Positions 1 to 8,832 of a stretch of 64,000 nt of DNA are shown one piece after another. Each line of letters starts with the position of its first letter. The first letter of the stretch is position 1. The stretch is from Verrucomicrobiota bacterium (lineage in GTDB: Bacteria; Auribacterota; JABMQX01; JAFGEW01). The DNA lies in NCBI GenBank assembly GCA_016931415.1, contig JAFGEW010000076.1, positions 37,777-101,776 of the forward strand, in the 5' to 3' direction. The position numbers were made by a program, and so were the translations under genes. A model generated the notes under the pieces. It worked only from the letters and a program-made list of their open reading frames with translations. It was not told the DNA's origin and ran no database searches.

Positions 1-1996
1 CATAGGCGTCCTCGACGAACTCGGGCAGAAAGTGGCGGAGGGCGAAGTCGCGCTCATCGTGCCACTTGAGCACGAAGTGCTCGGTCTCGCGCACGGCGTA
101 GTCGGCCTTGAGCTCGTCGAGAACCTTCTTGAAGTTGAGCGTGCGATGATTGTAGCTGTCGAGCCTGAACGCCGTCGAGAGCGCCTCGCCCGCTTCCTCT
201 TCGAGCCCTTCGCGCATCAGGATGCCGCCGAGGCTTGTCCAGGCCGACGCCGCTCTCGGGTCGAGCTCGAGCGCTTTGTACAACAAGGCGAGCGCCTCGC
301 CGTTCTGGCGGCGGTACTCGCAGGCGGCGGCGACGATCTCATAGCCCTCGGCGTAGCGCGGATTGATGGCGAGGATCTGCTCCATCGTTCGCTCAAAGGA
401 GCGCGCATCGCCGCTCTGGTGGTGCCAGGCGGCAAGGGTGGCGAGCGTCTCGAGCGACTTGGGGTTGACGGCGAGCGAGCGGTCGAGTGTCTCTCTCGCG
501 AGCGCGTATTGCTCGTCGAGGATGTTGAGCCAAGCGAGGATGTTGAGCGCGTCGACGAGGTTCGGATTGACGGCGAGCGCTTCGTCGCACCGCTGCTGGG
601 CGTCACCGAACTGGCCGTCTTCCATCGCGGCCTTGGCCAGGCCCACGAGCGCGCCCGTGTGATGCGGGTCGATCTTGAGAATGTCGGCAAATTCCTTTAC
701 GGCATCGTTCTTCTGATGACGTTCGAGGAACAGCTCGCCGAGCCAGAGTCGCGCGGGAATGTAGGTCGAGTCCTTCTTGGTTGCCTCGACGAAGCAGTGG
801 AGCGCGTCCTTTGGGTTGTCGGTGTATCGGCAGGCGACGCCGACATGGGTCAACATGCGGGCCGTCAGCTCGCGCTCGGTCGTGGCCGCCTCGTAAAGGT
901 CGTAGAGCCGGTAGAAGGTTCTCTCGGCCTCGTCGTGCTTGCCGGCGGCCCGGAGGGAGAGCGCGGCGCCGATGATCGCCTCGACGTTGGCCTCGTCGGC
1001 CTCGAGGGCGGCGCCGTACTCGTCTTCGGCCCTCGAGTAGCGGCCCGTGGCGGCGTAGAGCTCGCCGAGCAGCGCGTGGGCCGGCGCAGCCTCGGCGTCG
1101 AGCTTGATCGCCTTGAGCGCGGCCGAGATCGCGTCGTCGTACCGGCCGATGGCGAGCGCCGCGCGCGCCTCGCCGAGGTAGGCGTCGTAGAAGCCGCCCT
1201 CGGTTTTCGAGACGGTGCGGAACTCCTCGAGCGCCTCGACATACTCGCCGCGGCGCAGCTTGAGCTCGGAGAGGAGCAGTCGCGTCTCGACGTGCTCGGG
1301 ATCGATCGCACGGTTGGCCTCGACGAGCTTCTCGGCCTCGTCGAACTTGCCCGTCTTGAGCTTGATGCGGGCCATCGCCAGGCGCGCGTCGAGGTCTTTC
1401 TCGTCGGCTTCGAGCAACGTGCCGTAGACCCACGCCGCTTCATCGTAGCGCAGGACGCGCTCGCACATCGTCGCGATGCGGCGGGCGACCGCGGGTTCGG
1501 GCGTGGCGCCGATGAGCTTCTCGATCTCGCCGATGACGCGTTCGGCCTTCGCGTCGCCCGCGATCATCAGCTCCAGAGCCTTCGCCATGAATTCCGGGTT
1601 GTCGGGATGCTTCTCGATCAGCATGTGGAAGAGGCGCATCGCCTCGGCCTCGAAGCCCCAGTCGGTGCACACCCCGGCGACCTGCTCGAGTTGTTCGTCG
1701 CTGAAGACGCCGGCCTCGAGCGCATCGTCAATGGCGCGCCGGCATTGGCTCTCCTTGCCCTCCACCTGCGCAAGCAGGTCGATCAACAACAGCCGCGGTT
1801 GGGGGTCGTTGGGCCAGAGACGCACCGCTTCGCCATAGAGCTCGGCAGCCTTGGTGTAACGGCCCGCGGTCGTCTCCTCGGCCGCTTGCGTGAGGAGTGC
1901 GTCGAGCGCGGAAGGTTCCTGCTCGTCAGCGGCACGCGCCCCGTGCGCGAGCGCCAGGAGGGTGAGCATGAGGACGGCTCGGGTCACGTTCTTCAT
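1..1996 (-). CDS. Secreted TPR-repeat protein, 3' end cut by window edge
   Basis: The reading frame is open from an ATG at 1996 to base 1, giving 665 visible residues with no stop, so the C-terminus lies outside the window. The N-terminus is a signal peptide (Lys-Asn, then a Leu/Ala-rich core ending near HGARA). Almost all the rest is degenerate 34-residue TPR helices with the usual A..LG.....G...A pattern, so a scaffold or protein-binding role in the periplasm is likely. The last visible residues (HFVLKWHDERDFALRHFLP) resemble the linker that precedes a peptidase-MA-like domain in other TPR proteins, but that domain would lie beyond the edge. A promoter just upstream (2042-2070) suggests it is transcribed separately from the radical SAM gene. 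Confidence 0.85.
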   Translation of the reverse strand, partial: MKNVTRAVLMLTLLALAHGARAADEQEPSALDALLTQAAEETTAGRYTKAAELYGEAVRLWPNDPQPRLLLIDLLAQVEGKESQCRRAIDDALEAGVFSDEQLEQVAGVCTDWGFEAEAMRLFHMLIEKHPDNPEFMAKALELMIAGDAKAERVIGEIEKLIGATPEPAVARRIATMCERVLRYDEAAWVYGTLLEADEKDLDARLAMARIKLKTGKFDEAEKLVEANRAIDPEHVETRLLLSELKLRRGEYVEALEEFRTVSKTEGGFYDAYLGEARAALAIGRYDDAISAALKAIKLDAEAAPAHALLGELYAATGRYSRAEDEYGAALEADEANVEAIIGAALSLRAAGKHDEAERTFYRLYDLYEAATTERELTARMLTHVGVACRYTDNPKDALHCFVEATKKDSTYIPARLWLGELFLERHQKNDAVKEFADILKIDPHHTGALVGLAKAAMEDGQFGDAQQRCDEALAVNPNLVDALNILAWLNILDEQYALARETLDRSLAVNPKSLETLATLAAWHHQSGDARSFERTMEQILAINPRYAEGYEIVAAACEYRRQNGEALALLYKALELDPRAASAWTSLGGILMREGLEEEAGEALSTAFRLDSYNHRTLNFKKVLDELKADYAVRETEHFVLKWHDERDFALRHFLPEFVEDAY

Positions 1997-2041
1997 CGCA
2001 TCGCCTGCCTCGCGGGGTGGTTGTCGTGCCTTGCGCCGCAC

Positions 2042-2070
2042 AGTACACGAGCCGGGGCGGGATGGGTCAA
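2042..2070 (-). promoter_or_regulatory. Sigma70-type promoter for the TPR gene
   Basis: On the minus strand TTGACC (2065-2070) and TGTACT (2042-2047) are separated by 17 bases, 46 bases before the TPR start codon. The -35 box matches 5 of 6 consensus positions and the -10 box 4 of 6. The -35 overlaps the stop codon of the upstream radical SAM gene. Predicted from sequence only. Confidence 0.5.
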
Positions 2071-3491
2071 TCGACTTTGACCACAGCCGGCTGCGGCGTG
2101 AGCGCTCTGAGGAGTTCGACGCAGTTGGCCTGCTCAAGGATCCGGCCGAATTCGGCGTTGAAGCGGAGCCACTGCTTGTTGATCCGGTTGCCGTAGTGGC
2201 GCAGGAAGGCGCCGAAGAAGTCGAACCGGACGTAACGCTTGGCGATCTCCTTGGGCGAGTAGAACTTGGCGAGCGCGTTCCAGGTCTCCAGGTGGAGCTG
2301 GAGCGGCGACATGTGCTTTGGTTTGAACACGACATGTTGGGCGTCGTACACGCTCCAGTCGCGCACGAGGATGCGGCCCTCGCTCTCGAGCTGGTGGTAG
2401 GTCTCCGTGTCGGGCAGCGGGGTCAGGATCATGAACTGAACCGTGTCGATGCCCATGCGGCGGGCAAACCGGCCCGTGTCGCGCAGCGTCTGCACGGTGT
2501 CGGTGTCGGCGCCGAAAACGAACATGCCGTGGATGCGCACCTTGTGCTCGTGGAGCCGCCGGACGCAGTACTCGATGTCCTCGACCGTCTGGTGCTTGTT
2601 GTAGAGCTTGAGCGTCTCCGGGTTGATCGATTCGAGCCCGACGTAGACGAACCGGCAGTTCGAGCGCCGCATCAGGTCGAGCATCTCATCGTCCTTGGCG
2701 ACCTCGACGCGCACCTGGGCCGACCAGCGTGGCGTGACCTTGCGCTCGATCATGAGGCGCATGAGCGCCTTGGCCCGCTTTGGATTGGCGATGAAGTTGT
2801 CGTCGACAAAGAACGTGAAGAACCACTTCTTGATCGCCATGGCGCGTTCGAGCTCCTCGACGATCTTCTCGGGGCTGCGGAATCTGTAGCGGTGGCCGAA
2901 CATCTTGGTCACCGAGCAAAACGAGCAGTTGTGCGGGCAGCCGCGTGAGGTCATCACCGGCAGAATGCGCATGCGGCGCCACCCCTCGATGAGCGTCAGG
3001 TCGGGGATGGGCAAGGTGTCGAGGTCGACGGGCCGTGTTGGCAGCGGGTTGTGCACGCCGCCGAGCTCGGTCCGGTACGACAACCCCTCGATGTCCGTGA
3101 GGACGCGGCGGTGCTCGAACTTCTCGAGGAACTCGAAGAACGTCTCGTCGGCCTCGCCCCGCAGCACCCAGTCGGCGTGCTCGAGCGCCTCGTCGGGCCG
3201 GGCGCTCACGTGTGGGCCGCCCATGAGTACAGGCAGGCCCTGGCGGCGGAACCTGTCGGCGAATGCGTAGGCGCGCGGCGCTGTCGAAGAGATCGTCGTG
3301 ATGCAGATGAGGTCGGACTCGCAGGCCGCCTTCATGTCAACTCGGGCGACGTCCTCGATGTAGACGCGGACCGTGTGGCCCAGCTCTCGCGCGCGGGTGG
3401 CCATCGTCGGCACGCCCATGCGCGGCATGCGGAAGCGGGTATAGACGTGGATGCCCGTGGCCCGGGGTTCGATAAACGTGATTGTGAGCAT
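2067..3491 (-). CDS. B12-binding-domain radical SAM protein
   Basis: 474 residues. The N-terminal part (about 1-150) has the fold pattern of a cobalamin-binding domain (LICITTISST, then VLMGGPHVSARPDEAL), but no DxHxxG lower-ligand motif is visible. The radical SAM core begins at Cys185-x3-Cys189-x2-Cys192 (GCPHNCSFC), which binds the [4Fe-4S] cluster. This architecture is shared by methyltransferases, hopanoid-modifying enzymes and other B12-radical-SAM proteins, so the substrate cannot be named. I chose the ATG at 3491 because AAGGATGAGG lies just upstream and a promoter sits at 3568-3596. The open frame continues 75 codons further, but that stretch runs through the promoter and does not look coding. 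Confidence 0.88.
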   Translation of the reverse strand: MLTITFIEPRATGIHVYTRFRMPRMGVPTMATRARELGHTVRVYIEDVARVDMKAACESDLICITTISSTAPRAYAFADRFRRQGLPVLMGGPHVSARPDEALEHADWVLRGEADETFFEFLEKFEHRRVLTDIEGLSYRTELGGVHNPLPTRPVDLDTLPIPDLTLIEGWRRMRILPVMTSRGCPHNCSFCSVTKMFGHRYRFRSPEKIVEELERAMAIKKWFFTFFVDDNFIANPKRAKALMRLMIERKVTPRWSAQVRVEVAKDDEMLDLMRRSNCRFVYVGLESINPETLKLYNKHQTVEDIEYCVRRLHEHKVRIHGMFVFGADTDTVQTLRDTGRFARRMGIDTVQFMILTPLPDTETYHQLESEGRILVRDWSVYDAQHVVFKPKHMSPLQLHLETWNALAKFYSPKEIAKRYVRFDFFGAFLRHYGNRINKQWLRFNAEFGRILEQANCVELLRALTPQPAVVKVD

Positions 3492-3567
3492 ACGTGCCTC
3501 ATCCTTCGGGTGAGTGGGCTGCCGGGGAGGCTGGGTCTCCAGGGCAGGAAGCTTTCGCGGACATCGC

Positions 3568-3596
3568 AATATAGGCATTCGGACCGGCGAATGCAA
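3568..3596 (-). promoter_or_regulatory. Sigma70-type promoter for the B12-radical SAM gene
   Basis: TTGCAT (3591-3596) and TATATT (3568-3573) are spaced exactly 17 bases apart on the minus strand, 77 bases before the chosen ATG. The site excludes the long upstream reading-frame extension. No cobalamin-riboswitch core was recognised in the leader. Confidence 0.55.
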
Positions 3597-3691
3597 CAGG
3601 GAACCACGACATTTGAACGCCACTTCAGTTGAAATCGTTCCGGCGCTGTGATTGACTGTGCCGGTTCCAAAACGCCCACGGGAGGAGAACA

Positions 3692-4732
3692 ATGGCGAAC
3701 ACGGTACATCAAGCACGGCTCAGACGATTGTTCCGCAAGCTCGACGGCGTGGCCGACGCCGTGCTCATGGAGGGCGACGAGTCGCTACTGCGTTGGCTTA
3801 CGGGCGTGCGCGAGGGGATGGCGATCGCCACGAAGAAGGGCGTCACGATGGTGGCGCACCCGATGTTCGCCGAGGCGTGCGGCGAGAGCGGCTGGCCCGT
3901 CGTCGTGTTCTCGAAGAAGGAGAAGGCGTCGGTCACGATCCGTCGCGTCCTGGACGGCGCCAAGAAGGTTGGTCTGCGCTTCGGACCGGTCGGCCACGCG
4001 CAGTTCCTCCATACCAAGAAAGAGCTTCGCGGCTGCACGCTCGTGGACATCTCGGCGCACGTCGACGAAGTGCAGCGCTCGCGCGACGCGGCCGAGCTGA
4101 AAGACCAGCGCAAGGCCTGTCTCATTGCCGCGCGCGCGGCCAAGGCGGTGCCGACCATGTGCGACGAGGGGATGACCGAGATCGATCTGCTCGCCGAGAT
4201 CATCTTCCACATGGCCGGGCAGGGCGCGGAGGGCCACGGGATGGTCGCCTTCGGCACGCACACCTCGTATCCGCACGTAATCACCAGCGGGCGGCGGCTC
4301 AAGAAGGGCGACTATGTCATGGTCGACTTCGGCTGCAACGTGGGCGGCGTCGGATCCGACATCACGCGGACGTTCGTCTTCGGCCAAGCCTCGGCCAAGC
4401 AGAACGCCGTCTACAACGAGGTCTGGAAGGCCTGTCAGCTCAGCTTCGACCTGATCGAGAAGAAGAAAGACGTGCGCGCCATCAACACGGCGATCAACGA
4501 GCTTTTCGACAAGGACGGCTATGGGCCGTTCATCCACTCGGTCGGCCACGGGCTGGGCATTTTCGGCGGCGCGTTTCATATCGTGCCGGGCGCGGTCGTC
4601 ACCATCGAGCCGGGCATCTATATTCCCGGCTTCGGCGGCGTGCGCATCGAGGACGATATCGTGATCACCAAGCCCGGCAAGTACGAGTTGCTCACCGGCG
4701 CCAGCCCACGCTCGAAGCTCATCGAGATCTGA
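3692..4732 (+). CDS. M24-family metallopeptidase (Xaa-Pro aminopeptidase-like)
   Basis: 346 residues, a normal length for a PepQ/PepP-like enzyme that removes N-terminal residues before proline. An N-terminal creatinase-like domain (about 1-125) precedes the pita-bread catalytic domain. The five dinuclear-metal ligands are all visible: Asp212 (VDFG), Asp223 (SDITRTF), His286 (SVGHGLG), Glu306 (TIEPGIY) and Glu320 (RIEDD). There is no signal peptide, so it is probably cytoplasmic. The ATG is supported by GGGAGGAG 9 bases upstream. Exact substrate preference cannot be read from sequence, and prolidase is an alternative. Confidence 0.9.
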   Translation: MANTVHQARLRRLFRKLDGVADAVLMEGDESLLRWLTGVREGMAIATKKGVTMVAHPMFAEACGESGWPVVVFSKKEKASVTIRRVLDGAKKVGLRFGPVGHAQFLHTKKELRGCTLVDISAHVDEVQRSRDAAELKDQRKACLIAARAAKAVPTMCDEGMTEIDLLAEIIFHMAGQGAEGHGMVAFGTHTSYPHVITSGRRLKKGDYVMVDFGCNVGGVGSDITRTFVFGQASAKQNAVYNEVWKACQLSFDLIEKKKDVRAINTAINELFDKDGYGPFIHSVGHGLGIFGGAFHIVPGAVVTIEPGIYIPGFGGVRIEDDIVITKPGKYELLTGASPRSKLIEI

Positions 4733-4766
4733 CCAGACCACGGGGAACACGGAGCGGTGTCGTCCT

Positions 4767-5585
4767 ATGACGGGTGATGAGAGTGCCGGGGCCCGGACGG
4801 AGTTCGGCGACGAGGTCCGGCGGATCTGGGATCGCAACGCCGAGTGGTGGGACGACCGGATCGGCGACGGCAATGCCTACCAGATCGAGCTGATCGAGCC
4901 GGCGCAGGAGCGGCTGATCAGGATCGAGTCCGGGACAACGATCCTCGATATCGCCTGCGGCGCGGGGCGCTTCTCACGCCGGATGGCCGAGCTGGGCGGG
5001 CACGTGGTCGCCTTCGACTTCAGCGAGCGCTTCATCGCGCGCGCCAAGCAGCGCACGCCGGCTGAGATGACGAACGTGGAGTACCACGTTGCTGACGCGA
5101 CGGACGAGGCGGAGCTTCTCAAGTTCGGTGCTCAGCGCTTCGATGGCGCTGTGGCGACGATCGCGCTCATGGACATTGCCGACGTCGGGCCCCTATTCCG
5201 GGCGCTGGCGCGGCTGCTCAAGCCGGGCGGCTGGTTCGTCTTCTCCGTGCTCCATCCGTGCTTTCAGGGCGCGCAGCGGCGCCTGTTCACCGAGATGGAC
5301 GATGACGGCGAGGGCCGGATCACGTTCCGAAGCGGTGTCGCCATCATGCAGTATCTCACGCCTCGCGCGCATCTCGGCGAGGGCATCATGGGACAGCCGG
5401 AGCCGCACTACTACTTCACCCGACCTCTGTCCGTGCTGTTTGCCGCGGGCTTCGAGAGCGGCTTCGTGCTGGACGGCCTGATCGAGTCGGCATTCGAACC
5501 GGGCCGGGGCGATGGCCGGTCCGTCACTTCGAAGAACATGCCCGAGATCCCGGTGATCTTGGCAGCCCGCATGCGGCTGACTTGA
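4767..5585 (+). CDS. Class I SAM-dependent methyltransferase
   Basis: 272 residues with the Rossmann motif I ILDIACGAGRFSRRMAELG at about 54-72, an acidic motif II (VAFDFSERF) and a motif IV region (GAVATIALMDI). The N-terminus IWDRNAEWWDDRIGDGN is typical of small-molecule (ubiE/arsenite/biotin-type) methyltransferases that start with a W-D-x-x-A-x-x-W pattern. The acceptor substrate is unknown. It lies 34 bases after the M24 peptidase gene on the same strand, so the two may be cotranscribed. The ribosome binding site is weak. Confidence 0.85.
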   Translation: MTGDESAGARTEFGDEVRRIWDRNAEWWDDRIGDGNAYQIELIEPAQERLIRIESGTTILDIACGAGRFSRRMAELGGHVVAFDFSERFIARAKQRTPAEMTNVEYHVADATDEAELLKFGAQRFDGAVATIALMDIADVGPLFRALARLLKPGGWFVFSVLHPCFQGAQRRLFTEMDDDGEGRITFRSGVAIMQYLTPRAHLGEGIMGQPEPHYYFTRPLSVLFAAGFESGFVLDGLIESAFEPGRGDGRSVTSKNMPEIPVILAARMRLT

Positions 5586-5672
5586 TCTTGCTCGGCCAGA
5601 CAGATGAACGACGGGCCGCGTGGGCGAAGTATTGCCTGCCTGCGGATATGAGTCTGGTGGGCGGTGCCTACC

Positions 5673-6605
5673 CTACCGTCTGATGTACACGCCCAGGCTG
5701 GTGCCGACGGGCCGCCAGCGGCCGTCGCTGGGGCGGTTTGTCACTTGTTCTCCACCGGGCGGGGCGAAGACGAAAGACGCAGAGCCGCCGCCGTCCAGGT
5801 TGACTGCGGTCGTGGCGCCAAGTTCGATCAGGATATCAGCAAGCTCTGGGAGCGTTACGCCGATGCTCCAGTCCGGTTGGCGGCCGTCTATGACAGCGAA
5901 GATCAAGGTGTGGTTGTCGACGGACAGGCCGACCGCTGTGCGAGGATGCCGTTCGGTTGGCCTGGGCAGTGCGGTGTTGCCCACGTTCTTCCCGTGTTCG
6001 ACAAGCAATCCGCCCGGTTTCCCGTCCAGTTCGGGCAATCCGGACACAACGGCGTCCATCTCGTCCAACTCGCGCGGTGTCAGCATGGCGATGCGGGCGC
6101 GACAGCGCTTGGTGACAGCGAGCACAGGGCTGGCCTTGCCGTCGTCGGGGCCGGGAGCCACGATGCGGCCGGCGCTTCGGCATGGCCCGAGCAGAGAGAC
6201 CGGTATGCCTGGGGGGACCTGGTCTTCGCCGTCGTCCAGGCGGACAAAGAAATGCGCGTTGACCGCGAGCACCAGGCCTTCACGGCGGAGCCAGTCGGGC
6301 GTGGTTTCGGTGTAGGCTTCGGTGCGCGACGGCTCGTCGGTCTTGGGTTCGTGCGGGCCGGTGACGCGAATCTCGACGCGCGGGTCGTCGAGATCGACCC
6401 AAGCGACCCAGCCGCGAATGGGCTGGTCCTCGGCCGTCTGCCTGATCTCCTCGATTCGGATCGGCAGGGCCGTGGTCAGGCGGGAAACCTGGCTCGTTTG
6501 TGATGCGGGCTGGCATCCGCTGAACTGGGCGGCGACGAATGCGGCCAGGCCGAGAAGAAGGACGGCGCCTGCGATGAACGGCAGCGAAGAACGGCGTCGG
6601 GTCAT
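5673..6605 (-). CDS. Membrane-anchored phosphodiester glycosidase (NAGPA/DUF2233 domain)
   Basis: 310 residues from an ATG preceded by GGAG. Residues 1-31 are Arg-rich then hydrophobic and end in FSGC, a weak lipobox, so the protein is exported and probably lipid- or membrane-anchored. The rest matches the phosphodiester glycosidase domain: VLAVNAHFF, RTAVGLSVDNHTLIFAVIDG and the signature AVNLDGGGSASF. Family members cleave GlcNAc-1-phosphodiester or similar sugar-phosphate linkages, including in cell-wall polymers. The open frame upstream of 6605 is unsupported. Direct substrate evidence is absent. Confidence 0.85.
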   Translation of the reverse strand: MTRRRSSLPFIAGAVLLLGLAAFVAAQFSGCQPASQTSQVSRLTTALPIRIEEIRQTAEDQPIRGWVAWVDLDDPRVEIRVTGPHEPKTDEPSRTEAYTETTPDWLRREGLVLAVNAHFFVRLDDGEDQVPPGIPVSLLGPCRSAGRIVAPGPDDGKASPVLAVTKRCRARIAMLTPRELDEMDAVVSGLPELDGKPGGLLVEHGKNVGNTALPRPTERHPRTAVGLSVDNHTLIFAVIDGRQPDWSIGVTLPELADILIELGATTAVNLDGGGSASFVFAPPGGEQVTNRPSDGRWRPVGTSLGVYIRR

Positions 6606-6818
6606 CGGACGGCTTCTCCAGCTCAGGTGTCTGACGGTGCCGACGGACACACGGCGACCGCCGAGTCGGCAGTGTACCACGGACATGGCGATGGCTGGTG
6701 GCTGTATACTGGTTGCCGCCCAAGGGTACATGGCCGCGGCCCGCGGGGCGCGGGACGCGGGTCGCGGATCCTGGTCGCCCGGATGCGACTGGCCTGACTC
6801 CGCCCTCAACCAAACAGG

Positions 6819-6847
6819 TGAACAACAAGGCGGGGCGTGCGTATAAT
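6819..6847 (+). promoter_or_regulatory. Sigma70-type promoter for the small lipoprotein gene
   Basis: TGAACA (6819-6824), a 17-base spacer and a perfect TATAAT (6842-6847) stand 61 bases before the ATG at 6909. The remainder of the divergent gap 6606-6908 shows no gene or repeat. Confidence 0.55.
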
Positions 6848-6908
6848 ACGGGCAGAGGCGGCGCCTGCCGTCTCCGCGGGTGCGAACGAGCTGAAGAGGA
6901 TCAATTTG

Positions 6909-7295
6909 ATGAAGTTGACACTCCCCTTGATCATGGTGCTGGCGGCCGGGCTGGCATTGCTGTTCTGCGTGAACGGCTGCAACACGGACGAGACGGACAA
7001 CATCACGACAGACGGCCCCCCGGGTTTTGACATCAGCGGCTCGTGGACGGGCACTTACACCACGTCCGACTCGAGCGGCGACTTCAACTTCTCGATGACC
7101 ATGGACGCCGACGGTGAGGTCGAGGGGATGAATACCCGCCTCGGCCGGTTCACTGGCGACGTGACGGGCAACCGCTTTACGATCGACGCAACGGATTTCT
7201 TCGCCACGATCTCGCCCAACGGCCGCTCGATGACGGGCACATTTACAGACGCAGCCAGCGGCGACGTCGCCACCGTTGAGGCGACCAAGAACTAG
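6909..7295 (+). CDS. Small putative lipoprotein, function unknown
   Basis: 128 residues. The ATG at 6909 follows GAGG and opens a classic leader, Met-Lys then about 15 hydrophobic residues ending in CVNGC, a slightly atypical lipobox with Asn at -2. The mature part is a small beta-rich domain: SGSWTGTYTTSDSSGDFNF, then repeated short strands (GRFTGDVTGNRFTI, GRSMTGTFTDAASGD). Such W-x-G-x-Y plus G-x-F-T-G patterns occur in lipocalin-like surface proteins, but the family was not recognised. An upstream in-frame start would skip the leader and is less likely. Confidence 0.75.
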   Translation: MKLTLPLIMVLAAGLALLFCVNGCNTDETDNITTDGPPGFDISGSWTGTYTTSDSSGDFNFSMTMDADGEVEGMNTRLGRFTGDVTGNRFTIDATDFFATISPNGRSMTGTFTDAASGDVATVEATKN

Positions 7296-7558
7296 GACGG
7301 CGCGAGACGGGGCCTGCGGAACCGGCGGCGTATCCGGCAGTTGCCTGAGCTCCGAAGCCCGAGGACCGTCTGGCAGTAGCCACGGGTGCGGGGCCTGTTG
7401 AAGAACCGATCGCAGGCGGAATGCGGGGAGAATGTGCCCCTCCGGGGCTTTCTCAACAAGCCTTCGCGCCAGTGGTTGATCCCAATCGGCTTTCAAAGGG
7501 CTCGGTGGCTCTCGCACGGGGGCTCTTAGTCCACCGCGGGCTGCGCGGGGCCTGCGGC

Positions 7559-8821
7559 TCAGAACTCCTCGGGCAGGATGGCTTTCTCGCCGGTCTCGGT
7601 GGCGCGTCGGGCCAGCTCATAGGCCTCATTGTACTGGCGGGCCACCACGCCCCACCGGACCACATTGTCAAGGTAGCGCTTGAGCTTCTCACCGAGCTTC
7701 ATGCGCAGCGGCTCGTTGAGCGCAAGTTGGATGACGTGCTGCTTGAGCATCTCCTTGGTGGTAAAGAGCAGGCCGCCGCCGGACTCGAGTGTTTGCGCCG
7801 TGAGTCCCTCCATCGGTGCGGTGGTGATGAAAGGCTTGTTCAGCGCGATGATGCGCGCCAGCGTGCCCGACTGAGTCTCGTCAATGGTTGGGAGCACGAT
7901 GAAATCGCACACGGCCATCATCTTGTAGTAGATGTCGCCGCGCGGGACGAACTCGTAGTAGTGAGCGATGCCCTTCTGCTCGAGCATCTGGGCCTGGGCC
8001 TTCCAGTTCTCATAGTCAGCGCGGTGGTTGGGGTCGCGCATCGCGCCGGCGGCCAAGAGGTCCCAGTCCTCGCCCGAGCGGCGCAGGATATCGGCGTGGA
8101 TCTCCTCCCACATCGAAAGCAGGATGTCCCAGCGCTTGTTCGACTGGATCCAGCCGACCATGCCGACAAGCCGGTCGCCGAGCGTCGCCACCTTGTCGAG
8201 ACCGAGCTCGTTGCGGAGCTTGGGGATCTCGTGCAGGCCCCAGCGCTTGTCGCTGCGCGAGCCGTGGGGCACCACCATCACATTTCGTGGCACCTTCCAT
8301 CCGCGGCCCTTGAAGTTCCAGTCGAGGCGCCACTTCTGGTAGTGGCACTTGAACAGCACCACGTCGGCGCGTTGACAGAGCTTGTAGATGAAGTTTGCCT
8401 CGAAGTCGTCGAGCCGGCCGTGGACCGTGTGTGGCTCGACGACGGTGGGCAGCCCCTCGATCGCCTCAAGCAGATTGAGGAAGCCCTCGTTGCCGTCGCC
8501 GACGCCGCGGTCGTCGCGGTACTCATAGAGGCCGTACTCGTGCTCGATGTGGATGGCGTACGGCTCGAGCCGGGCGATCTCACGCGCGACGGGCCGCCAC
8601 CACTCGGGCCGGTCGGGTTTCATGATCGGGATCACCCCGTCGCCCGCGCCGTCGGTGTGGCTGATGACGAGGACTTCGCGGCCCGGGTTGGCCTTCTGGA
8701 TGAACTCGCGCGCCTCCTCGCAGAACGTGCCGATGCCGCACAGACGCGGGGGATAGCTCGAGATCATCACGATGGGGCCGTTGTGCAGGCAGGCGCCTTC
8801 GGCTGCGTTGTCCGCTGGCAC
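7559..8821 (-). CDS. GT4-type glycosyltransferase
   Basis: 420 residues with a GTG start preceded by AGGAGG at 7 bases. The N-terminal Rossmann half has MISSYPPRLCGIGTFCEEA and IHIEHEYGLYEY. The C-terminal half carries the nucleotide-sugar region (PTIDETQSGTLARIIALNKP, then AQTLESGGGLLF), with the Glu-rich loop of GT-B retaining enzymes. It starts 11 bases after the larger glycosyltransferase gene at 8833 and shares its R-x-CGI-x-TF opening, so the two form one operon and probably act in the same glycan or storage-polymer pathway. Donor and acceptor are unknown. Confidence 0.85.
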   Translation of the reverse strand: MPADNAAEGACLHNGPIVMISSYPPRLCGIGTFCEEAREFIQKANPGREVLVISHTDGAGDGVIPIMKPDRPEWWRPVAREIARLEPYAIHIEHEYGLYEYRDDRGVGDGNEGFLNLLEAIEGLPTVVEPHTVHGRLDDFEANFIYKLCQRADVVLFKCHYQKWRLDWNFKGRGWKVPRNVMVVPHGSRSDKRWGLHEIPKLRNELGLDKVATLGDRLVGMVGWIQSNKRWDILLSMWEEIHADILRRSGEDWDLLAAGAMRDPNHRADYENWKAQAQMLEQKGIAHYYEFVPRGDIYYKMMAVCDFIVLPTIDETQSGTLARIIALNKPFITTAPMEGLTAQTLESGGGLLFTTKEMLKQHVIQLALNEPLRMKLGEKLKRYLDNVVRWGVVARQYNEAYELARRATETGEKAILPEEF

Positions 8822-8832
8822 GGTGGATCCTC

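Noticed and set aside
32..2080. 682-codon open frame on the plus strand
   Set aside because: It is the antisense shadow of the TPR gene: the minus frame has a signal peptide and TPR pattern, while this frame shows only the biased residues of antisense high-GC DNA.
3492..3691. Cobalamin riboswitch upstream of the B12-radical SAM gene
   Set aside because: No B12-box or matching stem arrangement was seen in the 77-base leader.
3492..3716. 75-codon N-terminal extension of the B12-radical SAM protein
   Set aside because: It crosses a well-formed promoter and shows no coding pattern; the ATG at 3491 has a good ribosome binding site.
7392..7462. Imperfect inverted repeat GGCCTGTTGAAGAA / TTTCTCAACAAGCC
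   Set aside because: Three mismatches in 14 bases, no gene between the arms and no target duplication seen; too weak to call an element.
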